This document shows, piece after piece, positions 51,461 to 61,500 of a DNA stretch of 64,000 nucleotides (its first letter is position 1; every line of letters begins with the position of its first letter). The notes below the pieces were generated by a model that saw only the letters and a program-made list of their open reading frames with translations, was not told the DNA's origin and did not search any database. The position numbers and the translations under genes were made by a program. Origin of the DNA: Flavobacterium psychrophilum (GTDB lineage: Bacteria > Bacteroidota > Bacteroidia > Flavobacteriales > Flavobacteriaceae); the NCBI GenBank assembly GCA_945862065.1, contig CAMAWT010000003.1, forward strand, positions 62,001-126,000. The letters run 5' to 3'.

Positions 51461-52384
51461 GTGAGTAAAACCATACGAATAGGAACACGCGATAGCGAAT
51501 TAGCACTTTGGCAAGCAAAAACTGTTGAAAAACAGTTAAACGATTTGGGTTACAAAACGGAGATTATCGCCGTTAAATCAGATGGAGATATAGTGTTGGA
51601 TAAACCATTATACGAATTAGGAATTACAGGAATTTTTACAAAAACCTTAGATGTAGCAATGATTCAAGGCAAAATTGACATTGCAGTACATTCTATGAAA
51701 GATGTTCCAACCTTATTGCCTAACGGAATTGTACAAGGTGCCGTTTTGGAAAGAGCTTCACCATTTGATATTTTAGTTTACAAAGAAAATTTAGATTTTT
51801 TAACCGAAGAAAACGGCACAATTGCCAGCAGTAGTTTACGAAGAAAAGCAAGTTGGTTACACAAATATCCAACGCATACTATAGAAGATATTCGTGGTAA
51901 TGTAAATACACGATTGCAAAAAGTAGCTGATTCCAATTGGGGCGGTGCTATTTTTGCGGAAGCCGGTTTGGAGCGCATAAACTTAAAACCAGAAAAAGTA
52001 ATTGTTTTAGATTGGATGATTCCAGCACCCGCTCAAGGCGCTATGGTTGTGGTGTGTAATGCAGATGATTTCTTTTCTTTAGATGCCGTTTCGCAATTAA
52101 ATCATATTGAAACAGAAATTTGTACGTATATAGAACGTCAATTTCTTAGAACGTTAGAAGGAGGTTGTACAGCACCAATTGGAGCAATCGCTACGTATAA
52201 TGAGAAAGAAGATGTGATTGATTTTACAGGTGTTTTATTATCATTAGACGGAAAACAAAAATTACAAGTTACTAAAACCGTAGCTGTTTCGGAATGGAAA
52301 AAATTAGGATTTCATACCGCTCAAGAAATTTTGAGTAATGGTGGTATTCAATTGATGTCAGAAATTAAAGAAAATTTAAAATAA
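51461..52384 (+). CDS. hemC: Hydroxymethylbilane synthase (porphobilinogen deaminase)
   Basis: A 307-residue enzyme that links four porphobilinogens into hydroxymethylbilane. IRIGTRDSELALWQAKTVEK, VHSMKDVPTLLPNG and SSLRRKASWLHKYP are diagnostic; the dipyrromethane cofactor is attached to the cysteine in LEGGCTAPIGA (about 237-247). The start codon is GTG at 51461. Its stop is 2 bases before hemD, so the two are coupled. Confidence 0.97.
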   Translation: MSKTIRIGTRDSELALWQAKTVEKQLNDLGYKTEIIAVKSDGDIVLDKPLYELGITGIFTKTLDVAMIQGKIDIAVHSMKDVPTLLPNGIVQGAVLERASPFDILVYKENLDFLTEENGTIASSSLRRKASWLHKYPTHTIEDIRGNVNTRLQKVADSNWGGAIFAEAGLERINLKPEKVIVLDWMIPAPAQGAMVVVCNADDFFSLDAVSQLNHIETEICTYIERQFLRTLEGGCTAPIGAIATYNEKEDVIDFTGVLLSLDGKQKLQVTKTVAVSEWKKLGFHTAQEILSNGGIQLMSEIKENLK

Positions 52385-52386
52385 TT

Positions 52387-53067
52387 ATGACAAATCCAAC
52401 CACAATACTTTCTACAAAAACACTATCACCAATTCAAAAACAAGAATTAGTGAAAGCAACAATTCAAGTTATTGAAGCAGATTTTATTAAAACAGAAAAC
52501 GCTTCTTTCGAAATAAAAAATCTGAATAAAAACTTAATTTTTACGAGTCAAAACGCAGTTTTAAGTATTTTACAACATCCAAAAATTGATGAATTAAAGC
52601 AAAAAAACGTTTTTTGTGTCGGATTAAAAACCAAAGAATTATTAAACGAAAATGGTTTTACAGTAGAAGCCTACACAGGTTATGCAGAAGATTTAGCGGA
52701 AATTATTACGTTAGTTTATTCCGATGAAAGTTTTACTTTTTTTAGTGGCAATCTTCGTAAAGATACGTTACCAGAAATGTTAACTGAAAACGAAATTAAG
52801 TTCAATGAAATTAAAGTGTACGATACAACCTTAACACCTCATAAAATTTCAGATAAAGTAGACGGAATTTTGTTTTTCAGCCCATCTGCAGTAACCAGTT
52901 ATTTGAAAAAGAACACACTTAGCAACGAAAAATTGTTTTGTATAGGCAATACAACAGCAGATGCTTTAAGAGCCGTATTGTCTGAAACTAAAATTAAAAA
53001 TATAAAAACAGCGTATCAACCAAGTGTTGAAAACGTAATAGAACAAGTTATAGAATATTACATATAA
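52387..53067 (+). CDS. hemD: Uroporphyrinogen-III synthase
   Basis: A 226-residue protein of the HemD fold. Sequence conservation in this family is low; support comes from place in the operon, length and the segments LIFTSQNAVLSILQHP, FFSGNLRKDTLPEML, VDGILFFSPSAVTSYL and FCIGNTTADALR. It closes and inverts ring D of hydroxymethylbilane. A 14-bp palindrome lies between it and hemE. Confidence 0.9.
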   Translation: MTNPTTILSTKTLSPIQKQELVKATIQVIEADFIKTENASFEIKNLNKNLIFTSQNAVLSILQHPKIDELKQKNVFCVGLKTKELLNENGFTVEAYTGYAEDLAEIITLVYSDESFTFFSGNLRKDTLPEMLTENEIKFNEIKVYDTTLTPHKISDKVDGILFFSPSAVTSYLKKNTLSNEKLFCIGNTTADALRAVLSETKIKNIKTAYQPSVENVIEQVIEYYI

Positions 53068-53070
53068 TAT

Positions 53071-53101
53071 AACCTGACAGGTTTTCGAAACCTGTTAGGT
53101 T
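53071..53101. repeat. Palindrome between hemD and hemE
   Basis: AACCTGACAGGTTT pairs with AAACCTGTTAGGTT (14 bp, one G-T wobble, 3-base loop). The hemE ATG is only 13 bases after it. It may be a transcript-processing or stability hairpin in the operon, or a small mobile-like repeat. Related hairpins are at 54150-54178 and 33336-33369. Confidence 0.75.
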
Positions 53102-53114
53102 TAATACAAACAAA

Positions 53115-54140
53115 ATGATAAAAAACGATTTATTTCTACGTGCCTTAAATAACGAAAAAGTAGAACGCCCTCCGGTTTGGATGATGCGTCAAGCGGGAAG
53201 ATATTTACCTGAATTTAGAGCTTTGCGTGACAAATACGATTTCTTTACACGATGTGAAACACCTGAATTAGCAGCTGAAATTACCGTGCAACCGATTCGT
53301 ATAGTTAAACCAGATGCAGCGATTTTGTTTTCTGATATTTTAGTCGTGCCAAGAGCGATGGGAATTCACGTGGAATTAAAAGACAATTTAGGACCGATAA
53401 TTCCGAATCCAATTCGTACTTCTCAAGATGTAGAAAAAGTGTTTGTTCCAGATGTAAATGAAACGTTGGGATACGTTTTTGATGCGATTAAATTGACCAA
53501 ACAAATGTTGAACGATGAGGTGCCATTAATTGGTTTTGCAGGTTCACCTTGGACGATTTTTTGTTATGCTGTTGAAGGAAAAGGCTCTAAAAGTTTTGAT
53601 ATTGCCAAAGGATTTTGTTTTTCAAACCCAGAGGCAGCACACGTTTTATTACAAAAAATTACCGATACCACTATTTTATATTTGAAAGAAAAAGTAAAAG
53701 CAGGTTGTAACGCCATTCAGATTTTTGATTCTTGGGGAGGAATGCTTTCTCCGGTAGATTACCAAGAATTTTCTTGGCAATATATCAACCAAATTGTAGA
53801 GGCACTTGCAGATGAAACGAAGGTTATCGTTTTCGGAAAAGGCTGTTGGTTCGCATTAGGCGAAATGGCAAAGTCAAAAGCTTCGGCTTTAGGAGTAGAT
53901 TGGACGTGTTCGCCAAGAAATGCCCGCTATTTATCAGGTGGAAAAATTACGTTACAAGGAAATTTTGACCCAAGTCGTTTGCTTTCGCCAATACCAACCA
54001 TCAAAAAAATGGTACACGAAATGATTGATAAATTTGGCAAGGACAATTACATCGTAAACTTAGGTCACGGAATTTTACCAAATATTCCTGTGGATCATGC
54101 GAAAGCATTTGTGGAAGCAGTGAAGGAGTACGGTCAGTAA
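53115..54140 (+). CDS. hemE: Uroporphyrinogen decarboxylase
   Basis: A 341-residue enzyme that removes four carboxyls from uroporphyrinogen III to form coproporphyrinogen [36 protein letters not shown] (the catalytic Asp), [20 protein letters not shown] and [19 protein letters not shown] are signatures. Length is typical. It is followed by a hairpin, a small unknown ORF and hemF. Confidence 0.97.
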   Translation: MIKNDLFLRALNNEKVERPPVWMMRQAGRYLPEFRALRDKYDFFTRCETPELAAEITVQPIRIVKPDAAILFSDILVVPRAMGIHVELKDNLGPIIPNPIRTSQDVEKVFVPDVNETLGYVFDAIKLTKQMLNDEVPLIGFAGSPWTIFCYAVEGKGSKSFDIAKGFCFSNPEAAHVLLQKITDTTILYLKEKVKAGCNAIQIFDSWGGMLSPVDYQEFSWQYINQIVEALADETKVIVFGKGCWFALGEMAKSKASALGVDWTCSPRNARYLSGGKITLQGNFDPSRLLSPIPTIKKMVHEMIDKFGKDNYIVNLGHGILPNIPVDHAKAFVEAVKEYGQ

Positions 54141-54149
54141 ACAGAAACT

Positions 54150-54178
54150 ACCTGCAAGGTTTCCAAAACCTTGTAGGT
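54150..54178. repeat. Palindrome between hemE and the 80-aa ORF
   Basis: ACCTGCAAGGTTT pairs with AAACCTTGTAGGT (13 bp with one wobble). It resembles the hairpin at 53071-53101 in both arms. Ten or so bases later an A-run precedes the next ORF. No long T-run follows, so it does not look like a strong terminator. Confidence 0.7.
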
Positions 54179-54192
54179 GTTAAAAAAAATAT

Positions 54193-54435
54193 ATGGAAAA
54201 AATCGATGAACTTGAAATTTGGATGTTAAATAATAACATAAATGACATTTATCTTCCAAGGAATAAAAGAAACAAATATGTAACTGATATTGGAGAAGGA
54301 TTAGAAGATATTCACGGATTATATGTGTGGTATTATAATGATGAAAGAGGTAATCGAACAGATATAAAATATTTTAAATCTGAAAAAGATGGAGTTCAAT
54401 TTGTATTAGAATATTTGATGAAGAATGAAAAATAA
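54193..54435 (+). CDS. 80-residue protein of unknown function between hemE and hemF
   Basis: No signal peptide or membrane helix is seen. The sequence is polar with many Asn, Asp, Tyr and Lys; LEIWMLNNNINDIYLPRNKR and EGLEDIHGLYVWYYNDERGN are the most distinctive parts. The start is 13 bases after a palindrome, and the stop overlaps the hemF start by 11 bases, so it is probably co-translated. I do not recognise a family; a DNA-mimic, immunity-like or regulatory protein is only a possibility. Confidence 0.65.
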   Translation: MEKIDELEIWMLNNNINDIYLPRNKRNKYVTDIGEGLEDIHGLYVWYYNDERGNRTDIKYFKSEKDGVQFVLEYLMKNEK

Positions 54436-55327
54436 ATTCTACACCTACATACAAACCCTTCAAAATCAAATCTGTAAAGGATTAGAAGATATAGATGGAA
54501 AAGCCAAATTTCGAGAAGACATTTGGGACAGACCCGAAGGCGGTGGCGGAAGAACAAGAGTAATTGAAAACGGTGCTGTTTTTGAAAAAGGTGGTGTAAA
54601 CATTTCAGCGGTTCACGGGAAATTACCCGAAGCTATGCAAAAAATGTTTAACGTAGGCGAAGCCGATTTCTTTGCTTGTGGTTTGAGTTTAGTCATTCAT
54701 CCGAAAAACCCAATGGTGCCAACTGTTCACGCAAATTGGCGCTATTTCGAAATGTACGACGATAACGGTAATGTAATTAATAGTTGGTTTGGTGGCGGTC
54801 AAGATTTAACGCCGTATTATTTGTTTGAAGAGGATGCGATTCATTTTCATCAAACGTGTAAAACGGCTTGCGATAAACATAATGCAGATTTTTACCCTAA
54901 ATATAAAAAACAATGTGACGATTATTTTTGGAACGCACATCGCAATGAAGCTAGAGGTTTAGGCGGTTTGTTTTTCGATTATTGCAAAGAAACCGAAGCA
55001 CAATCGATGGAAGATTGGTACAATTTTGTTACCGAAGTAGGGAATTCATTTCTTGAAGCTTATATTCCGATTGTTGAAAAAAGAAAAGACTTGCCTTATA
55101 CTGAAGCACAAAGAACGTGGCAAGAAATTCGTAGAGGTCGTTATGTCGAATTTAATTTGGTACATGATAAAGGCACTTTATTTGGTTTAAAAACCAATGG
55201 TAGAATTGAAAGCATTTTAATGAGTTTGCCTCCTCGTGTTCAATGGCATTATGACCACCATCCGGAGGTGGGAAGTGTTGAAGAAAAATTATTGAATGTC
55301 TTGAAAAATCCGATTGATTGGATTTAG
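54425..55327 (+). CDS. hemF: Oxygen-dependent coproporphyrinogen III oxidase
   Basis: A 300-residue enzyme converting coproporphyrinogen III to protoporphyrinogen IX with O2. LSLVIHPKNPMVPTVHANWR, WFGGGQDLTPYYLFEEDA, EARGLGGLFFDYC and IRRGRYVEFNLVHDKGTLFG are characteristic. It is last in the hem operon, matching HemJ as the next enzyme. No strong terminator follows directly; a hairpin-rich repeat at 55359-55474 may serve. Confidence 0.97.
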   Translation: MKNKFYTYIQTLQNQICKGLEDIDGKAKFREDIWDRPEGGGGRTRVIENGAVFEKGGVNISAVHGKLPEAMQKMFNVGEADFFACGLSLVIHPKNPMVPTVHANWRYFEMYDDNGNVINSWFGGGQDLTPYYLFEEDAIHFHQTCKTACDKHNADFYPKYKKQCDDYFWNAHRNEARGLGGLFFDYCKETEAQSMEDWYNFVTEVGNSFLEAYIPIVEKRKDLPYTEAQRTWQEIRRGRYVEFNLVHDKGTLFGLKTNGRIESILMSLPPRVQWHYDHHPEVGSVEEKLLNVLKNPIDWI

Positions 55328-55358
55328 AAAAACCTGTTTTGAAAACGGATTTGCAACA

Positions 55359-55474
55359 GGGATAGAAGTGAAAAGCCCACAGCAGCCTGAAGCGACAGCG
55401 GAAGGTTGCGAGGACTTGTAACGGATAGCCCGGCCTCATTGAATGGAGCCTTTTTCTGGCTCGATTCAATGAGG
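55359..55474 (+). repeat. Hairpin-rich repeat element B (55328-55651 intergenic region)
   Basis: GGGATAGAAGTGAAAAGCCC opens an element whose centre is a variable Ser/Thr-like GC-rich segment (AGCCTGAAGCGACAGCGGA) and which closes with GGACTTGTAACGGATAGCCC. A long hairpin follows: 55434-55450 pairs with 55458-55474 (16 of 17 pairs). The layout of conserved arms and variable middle is like family A, but the arms differ. The remainder up to 55651 is AT-rich and contains the maeB promoter; no gene is seen. Confidence 0.6.
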
Positions 55475-55597
55475 GTTGCCCAAATTATTATCTGAAAAAG
55501 AATTATTTTCTGTTAAATAAACTACTCACCTTTATAATTTTTGTTGTTATCCAAATATTATTTTTTGCTGATTAAAGTAAAAGAAAATCATTTTAAG

Positions 55598-55627
55598 TTG
55601 TGTTTTCAGTTTATACTTTTAACTTTG
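55598..55627 (+). promoter_or_regulatory. Promoter of the malic enzyme gene
   Basis: TTG (55598-55600), a 19-base spacer and TAACTTTG (55620-55627) match both promoter elements. The ATG is 25 bases downstream. Confidence 0.72.
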
Positions 55628-55651
55628 TAGATTGCTAAAAAAAGTAATAAT

Positions 55652-57934
55652 ATGGACAGAGACAATAAACGAAGAGAAGCACTTTTATATCATGCCAAAC
55701 CAAAGCCTGGAAAAATTCAAGTAGTTCCCACTAAAAAATATGCTACACAAAGAGATTTATCTTTGGCTTACTCGCCTGGAGTTGCCGAGCCTTGTTTAGA
55801 AATTGCAAAAGATGTAAATAACGTATATAAGTATACTGCCAAAGGAAACTTGGTTGCAGTAATTACTAACGGAACCGCCGTTTTGGGTCTTGGAGATATT
55901 GGTCCGGAGGCTTCAAAACCGGTCATGGAAGGAAAAGGTTTGTTGTTCAAGATATTTGCTGATATTGATGTTTTTGATATTGAAATTGACACCAAAGACA
56001 TTGAAGCTTTTATAACTACTGTAAAAAATATTGCTCCAACTTTTGGTGGCATTAACTTAGAAGACATTAAAGCCCCTGAATCTTTTGAAATAGAAAGACG
56101 TTTGGTGGAAGAGCTTAACATTCCTGTGATGCATGATGATCAACATGGAACTGCTATTATATCTGCGGCTGCCTTGTTGAATGCTGTGGAGTTGGCCGGG
56201 AAAAAAATGGAGGATGTTAAAATGGTTATTTCTGGAGCTGGTTCTGCTGCTATAGCCTGTGCCAATTTATATGTTGCTTTTGGCTTGCAAAAAGAAAACA
56301 TTGTAATGTTTAACAGCAAAGGTGCGTTAAGAAAAGACGATGAGAAAATTTCTGAAATGCAAAGAAATTACGCGACTGACAAAAAATATGGGTCGTTGCT
56401 AGAAGCCATGGATGGTGCTGATGCCTTTGTGGGGCTGTCATCTGGAGATATTGTAACTCCAGAAATGCTGTTGGTGATGGCAGACAATCCGATTGTTTTT
56501 GCTATGGCAAATCCTGATCCGGAGATAAAATACGATTTAGCGATTGCAACCCGAAAAGATATTATCATGGCAACGGGTCGATCTGACCATCCAAACCAAG
56601 TAAATAATGTTTTAGGGTTTCCTTATATTTTTAGAGGTGCTTTAGATGTTCGAGCAACAAAAATTAATGAAGCTATGAAAATGGCCGCAGTAAAAGCGTT
56701 GGCATCTTTGGCGAAAGAGCATGTTCCGGAGCAAGTAAACATTGCGTATGGAGAAACCAAATTAAACTTTGGTAGAGAATACATCATTCCGAAACCGTTT
56801 GACCCAAGGTTAATATCTGTCGTGGCTCCAGCGGTTGCAAAAGCAGCCATGGAATCGGGTGTGGCGTTAAACCCAATTACAGATTGGCAAAAATATGAAG
56901 TAGAGTTAATGGAACGTTTGGGATCTGATAATAAAATGGTACGCCTTTTAACCAATCGTGCCAAAACAGATCCAAAACGTATTGTTTTTGCAGAAGCAGA
57001 TCAATTAGATGTTTTGAAAGCAGCTCAAATTGTTTATGAAGAAGGGATTGGTTTTCCGATTTTGTTGGGAAGAAAAGAAGATATTATTGAGTTAAAAGAA
57101 GAATTAGGTTTTGATGCGGATGTTCCAATATTTGATCCAAAAACAGATGAAGAAAATAAAAGAAGATTGGAATATGCTGCTACTTATTGGGAATCTAGAC
57201 AACGAAGTGGAATTTCATTATTAGACGCACAAAAATGGATGCGTGAGCGTAATTATTTTGCGGCAATGATGGTTAATAATGGCGAAGCAGATGCTATGGT
57301 TTCTGGTTATTCAAGAAGTTATCCTTCTGTGGTGAAGCCATTAATGCAGTTAATTGGTAAAGCGCCTGGAGTGTCTATAGTTGCAACTACCAATATGATG
57401 ATGACAAATAGAGGTCCGATGTTTTTGTCTGATACCGCTATCAATCCGAATCCAACAGCAGATGATTTAGCGAAAATTGCATTAATGACAGCAAAAACGG
57501 CTAGAATGTTTGGTTTAGATCCTGTTATAGCTATGGTTTCTTATTCAAATTTTGGTTCTTCTCCTAATGTAAGTACTACCAAAGTGCGTGATGCGGTTAC
57601 GTTTCTTCACGAAAACTACCCAGATTTGATTGTTGACGGAGAAATTCAAGTAGATTTTGCATTAAATCCAGAAATGTTGGCTAAGAAATTTCCGTTTTCA
57701 AAATTAGCAGGTAAAAAAGTTAACACGCTTATTTTCCCGAATTTAGAGGCAGCAAATATTACCTATAAATTATTAAAAGAGTTGTATCAAGTAGATTCTA
57801 TTGGCCCAATAATGCTTGGAATGGAAAAGCCCGTTCATATATTTCAATTGGGTGCTAGTGTTGAAGAAATGGTAAATATGGCTGCAGTTGCTGTAGTTGA
57901 TGCACAAGAAAAAAGTAAAAAATTAAAGTCATAG
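55652..57934 (+). CDS. maeB: NADP-dependent malic enzyme with phosphotransacetylase-like domain
   Basis: A 760-residue MaeB-type enzyme converting malate to pyruvate, CO2 and NADPH. The malic domain has LSLAYSPGVAEPCLEIAKDV, the catalytic lysine region and HDDQHGTAIISAAALLNA; the NADP fold is VISGAGSAAIACANLYVAFG. From about residue 430 a phosphotransacetylase-like domain follows (IVFAEADQLDVLKAAQIV, ADAMVSGYSRSYPSVVKP), which in MaeB is regulatory rather than catalytic. Stands as its own unit, 60 bases before ruvA. Confidence 0.95.
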   Translation: MDRDNKRREALLYHAKPKPGKIQVVPTKKYATQRDLSLAYSPGVAEPCLEIAKDVNNVYKYTAKGNLVAVITNGTAVLGLGDIGPEASKPVMEGKGLLFKIFADIDVFDIEIDTKDIEAFITTVKNIAPTFGGINLEDIKAPESFEIERRLVEELNIPVMHDDQHGTAIISAAALLNAVELAGKKMEDVKMVISGAGSAAIACANLYVAFGLQKENIVMFNSKGALRKDDEKISEMQRNYATDKKYGSLLEAMDGADAFVGLSSGDIVTPEMLLVMADNPIVFAMANPDPEIKYDLAIATRKDIIMATGRSDHPNQVNNVLGFPYIFRGALDVRATKINEAMKMAAVKALASLAKEHVPEQVNIAYGETKLNFGREYIIPKPFDPRLISVVAPAVAKAAMESGVALNPITDWQKYEVELMERLGSDNKMVRLLTNRAKTDPKRIVFAEADQLDVLKAAQIVYEEGIGFPILLGRKEDIIELKEELGFDADVPIFDPKTDEENKRRLEYAATYWESRQRSGISLLDAQKWMRERNYFAAMMVNNGEADAMVSGYSRSYPSVVKPLMQLIGKAPGVSIVATTNMMMTNRGPMFLSDTAINPNPTADDLAKIALMTAKTARMFGLDPVIAMVSYSNFGSSPNVSTTKVRDAVTFLHENYPDLIVDGEIQVDFALNPEMLAKKFPFSKLAGKKVNTLIFPNLEAANITYKLLKELYQVDSIGPIMLGMEKPVHIFQLGASVEEMVNMAAVAVVDAQEKSKKLKS

Positions 57935-57948
57935 ATTTATTATTAAAT

Positions 57949-57977
57949 TTGACCCATTATTTTTTTCTTTACATTTG
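57949..57977 (+). promoter_or_regulatory. Promoter of ruvA-sprA
   Basis: TTG (57949-57951), an 18-base spacer and TACATTTG (57970-57977) match the consensus. The ruvA ATG is 17 bases further on. Confidence 0.7.
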
Positions 57978-57993
57978 AAAAATAAATAGATTT

Positions 57994-58575
57994 ATGATAA
58001 CACACATTCAAGGTAAATTAACAGAAAAAACTGCAACTGATGTAGTTATTGATTGCAATGGCGTGGGCTATCATATTCATATTTCATTACATACCTATTC
58101 CTTATTACCAACAACAGATTTTATTAAATTATTTACACATTTAATAATCAAAGAAGACGGTCATACCTTGTATGGATTTGTAGAAAAATCTGAAAGAGAA
58201 ATTTTCAAAATGCTATTAACGGTTTCAGGAATTGGTGCAGGAATAGCGAGAACCATGTTATCGTCATTAGAACCAAAACAAATCATTCAAGCCATTGCTA
58301 GCGGAAATGTTACAACTATTCAATCAATTAAAGGTATTGGAGCTAAAACCGCTCAAAGAGCCATTTTAGATTTAAAGGAAAAGGTATTGAAAATTTACGA
58401 TTTGGATGAAGTTTCTGTCTCTCAAAACAATACAAACAGAGAAGAAGCGTTATCTGCTTTGGAAGTTTTAGGGTTTGTTCGAAAATCTTCCGAAAAAATT
58501 GTGGATAGAGTCGTGTCTGAAAACCCAGATGCTACTGTAGAAATAATCATTAAACAAGCATTAAAAAATTTATAA
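57994..58575 (+). CDS. ruvA: Holliday junction DNA helicase subunit RuvA
   Basis: A 193-residue DNA-binding subunit that holds the four-way junction as a tetramer. The N-terminal OB fold (ITHIQGKLTEKTATDVVIDC) has helix-hairpin-helix motifs LLTVSGIGAGIARTML and IKGIGAKTAQRAILDLKEK. The C-terminal domain that meets RuvB (EALSALEVLGFVRKSSEKIV) is intact. It is 3 bases before the TTG start of sprA; ruvA and sprA are therefore coupled. Confidence 0.97.
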   Translation: MITHIQGKLTEKTATDVVIDCNGVGYHIHISLHTYSLLPTTDFIKLFTHLIIKEDGHTLYGFVEKSEREIFKMLLTVSGIGAGIARTMLSSLEPKQIIQAIASGNVTTIQSIKGIGAKTAQRAILDLKEKVLKIYDLDEVSVSQNNTNREEALSALEVLGFVRKSSEKIVDRVVSENPDATVEIIIKQALKNL

Positions 58576-58578
58576 TTT

Positions 58579-61500
58579 TTGAAAACACGACCTATAAAAT
58601 ATACGCACTTTAGTATCAAAATCATTTTTGGTTTTATCTTTTTGTTCTTTTCAAATGCCGCCTTTTCCCAAGATGATGAAAATGCAAATGATACTGTAAA
58701 AGGATTCAACAAAGGATCTATTTCTATTGGAAATCCAAAAAGCATTGTTGATGCTTACACGTATGATCCTATTTCAAATAAGTATATTTTAACCCAAACA
58801 TTTGATGGTTATAATGTAAAATATCCTATTGTTTTAAGTCCAGAGGAATATCAAAAATTAGTTCTAAAAGAATCTGTTCATGATTATTTTAAACAAAAAT
58901 TGGATGCTATTGAGGGTAAAAAAGAAGGAAGTGAAGCTGCAAAGAAAAATTTATTGCCAAGATATAAAGTAAATTCAAAATTATTTGAAACCATTTTTGG
59001 CGGAAATTCTATTGACATCAAACCAACAGGATCTGTAGAAATGGATCTTGGTATTCGCTATACAAAACAAGACAATCCCTCCTTTTCTCCACGAAATAGA
59101 TCCACTACTACATTCGATTTTAATCAAAGAATCAGTATGGGACTTGCAGGGAAAGTTGGAACCCGTTTAAATGTGAATGCTAATTATGACACACAGTCTA
59201 CCTTTTCCTTTCAAAATTTAATAAAATTAGAATATTCACCTCAATTGTCTGGTAATGAAGATGATATTATCCAAAAACTAGAAATTGGAAATGTTAGTAT
59301 GCCATTAAACAGTACCCTTATAAGAGGTGCGCAGAGTTTATTTGGAGTTAAAACCCAATTACAATTTGGAAAAACGACAGTAACGGGAGTTTTTTCAGAA
59401 CAAAAATCGCAGACCAAAAGTGTCACGGCACAAGGAGGAGGAACGCTTCAAGAATTCGATTTATTTGCATTGGATTACGATGCTGATAGACACTTTTTCT
59501 TATCCCAATATTTCAGAAATAAATACGATTCTACCCTTAGAAATTATCCCATAATTGATAGTAGAGTTCAAATTACCCGAATGGAGGTTTGGATTACAAA
59601 CAAGCAAAATCGTGTAAGTACCACCAATAATAATCTTAGAAATATTATTGCCATTCAAGATTTAGGTGAATCTCAATTAAAAGATAGAACTACTTTGGTT
59701 CCTATTTCAACGGATCAAATTGTTGCAATTGCGCCAGCTGATTTACCTGGTTTTTTTACTTCTGCAAATTTTGATTTGCCATCAGATAATAAAAACAATA
59801 AATACGACCCGGGTTTAATTAACTTGGGCGGATTGTTAAACGGCAATATTCGAGAAATAGTGACTGCTGGTGGTGGGTTTAATAATACGGTAACCGTTAG
59901 CGAAGGAAGAGATTATTCTAAATTGGAAAACGCTCGGAAATTGGCTCCTAATGAATATACTTTTCATCCACAATTGGGTTATATATCTTTACAACAGCGA
60001 CTTGCCAATGATGAAGTTTTGGCAGTTGCCTACCAATATACCATTGGCGATGAGTTATTTCAAGTGGGTGAATTTGGAACAGACGGTGTTGATGCAACAC
60101 AAGTGAGTGGCGGAATTCCAACTACTCAGTCATTGATTTTAAAAATGTTGAAGAGTAATTTGACAGACATTAACAAACCAATTTGGAACTTGATGATGAA
60201 AAACATCTATCAAATACCACAAGCCTATCAATTACAAAAACAAGATTTTAAATTAAATATTTTATATACAGATCCTTCCCCTTTAAATTACATCAATATA
60301 ACATCACCGTTGCCAGCTCCTGTTGATAATGTAACAGATACACCGCTTTTGAAAGTTTTTAATATGGATCGATTGAATTTTGCAAACGACCCTTTAAATA
60401 ATGGCGATGGTTTTTTTGATTATATACCAGGTTTAACAGTTGATGAACAAAACGGAAGAATTATTTTTACAAGTGTTGAACCATTTGGTAAAACTCTATT
60501 TGAAAAATTAAGAAATAATTCTACAGAAAATTACAATTTAGATCCAACTAGTATTGCATACAATGCGAATCAGAAAAAATATGTTTATAAAAGCATGTAT
60601 CGTAACACGCAAGCTGGAGCAATTCAGGATAGTGAAAAAAACAAATTTCAACTAAAAGGTAAATTCAAATCATCTGGTGGTGGCGGAATTCCTATTGGAG
60701 CTTACAATGTGCCAAAAGGTTCTGTAGTAGTTACAGCTGGCGGAAGAGTTTTGGTTGAAGGAGTTGATTATAGTGTCAATTATCAAGCTGGAAGGGTTCA
60801 AATTCTAGATCCATCGCTTCAAGCATCAAACACACCAATAAATGTTTCGGTTGAAAATAATGCTGTTTTTGGTCAACAAACAAAACGCTTTTTCGGATTT
60901 AATGTGGAACATAAATTTAACGAAAAATTCCAAGTTGGAGCTACCTATTTAAAAATGTCTGAACGCCCATTTACACAGAAATCAAATTATGGACAGGAAT
61001 CTGTAAATAATTCTATATTTGGAGTAAATGCAAATTATTCTACAGAGGTTCCGTTTTTTACAAGATTGGTTAACAAACTACCAAATATAGATACTGATGC
61101 ACCTTCAAATTTCTCTTTTAGAGGTGAAGTTGCTTATTTAAAACCTGGCGCATCCAAAGCAGATCAATTTGACGGAGAGGCAACAATTTATGTGGACGAT
61201 TTTGAAGGATCTCAAACCAATATAGATATGAAATCGCCACTTTCTTGGAGTTTATCTGCAACACCAGAAAGAAACTCAAATAGTTTATACCAAGATTTTG
61301 GCGGTGTTCAAACTGATTTAAGTTATGGTTACAAAAGAGCAAAACTGAATTGGTATAACATTGACCCAACTTTTTACACCCAACGCCCTGTTGGCATAAC
61401 AAATGATGATATTTCATTAAATTCAACAAGAAGAATTTTCAGCCGAGAATTGTTTCCAAATACTGATATTGTTCAAGGACAGTCGCAAGTTATTAATACC

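Noticed and set aside
55152-55469. Minus-strand frame of about 100 codons after hemF
   Set aside because: It covers the hemF end and a repeat element, with no recognisable product.
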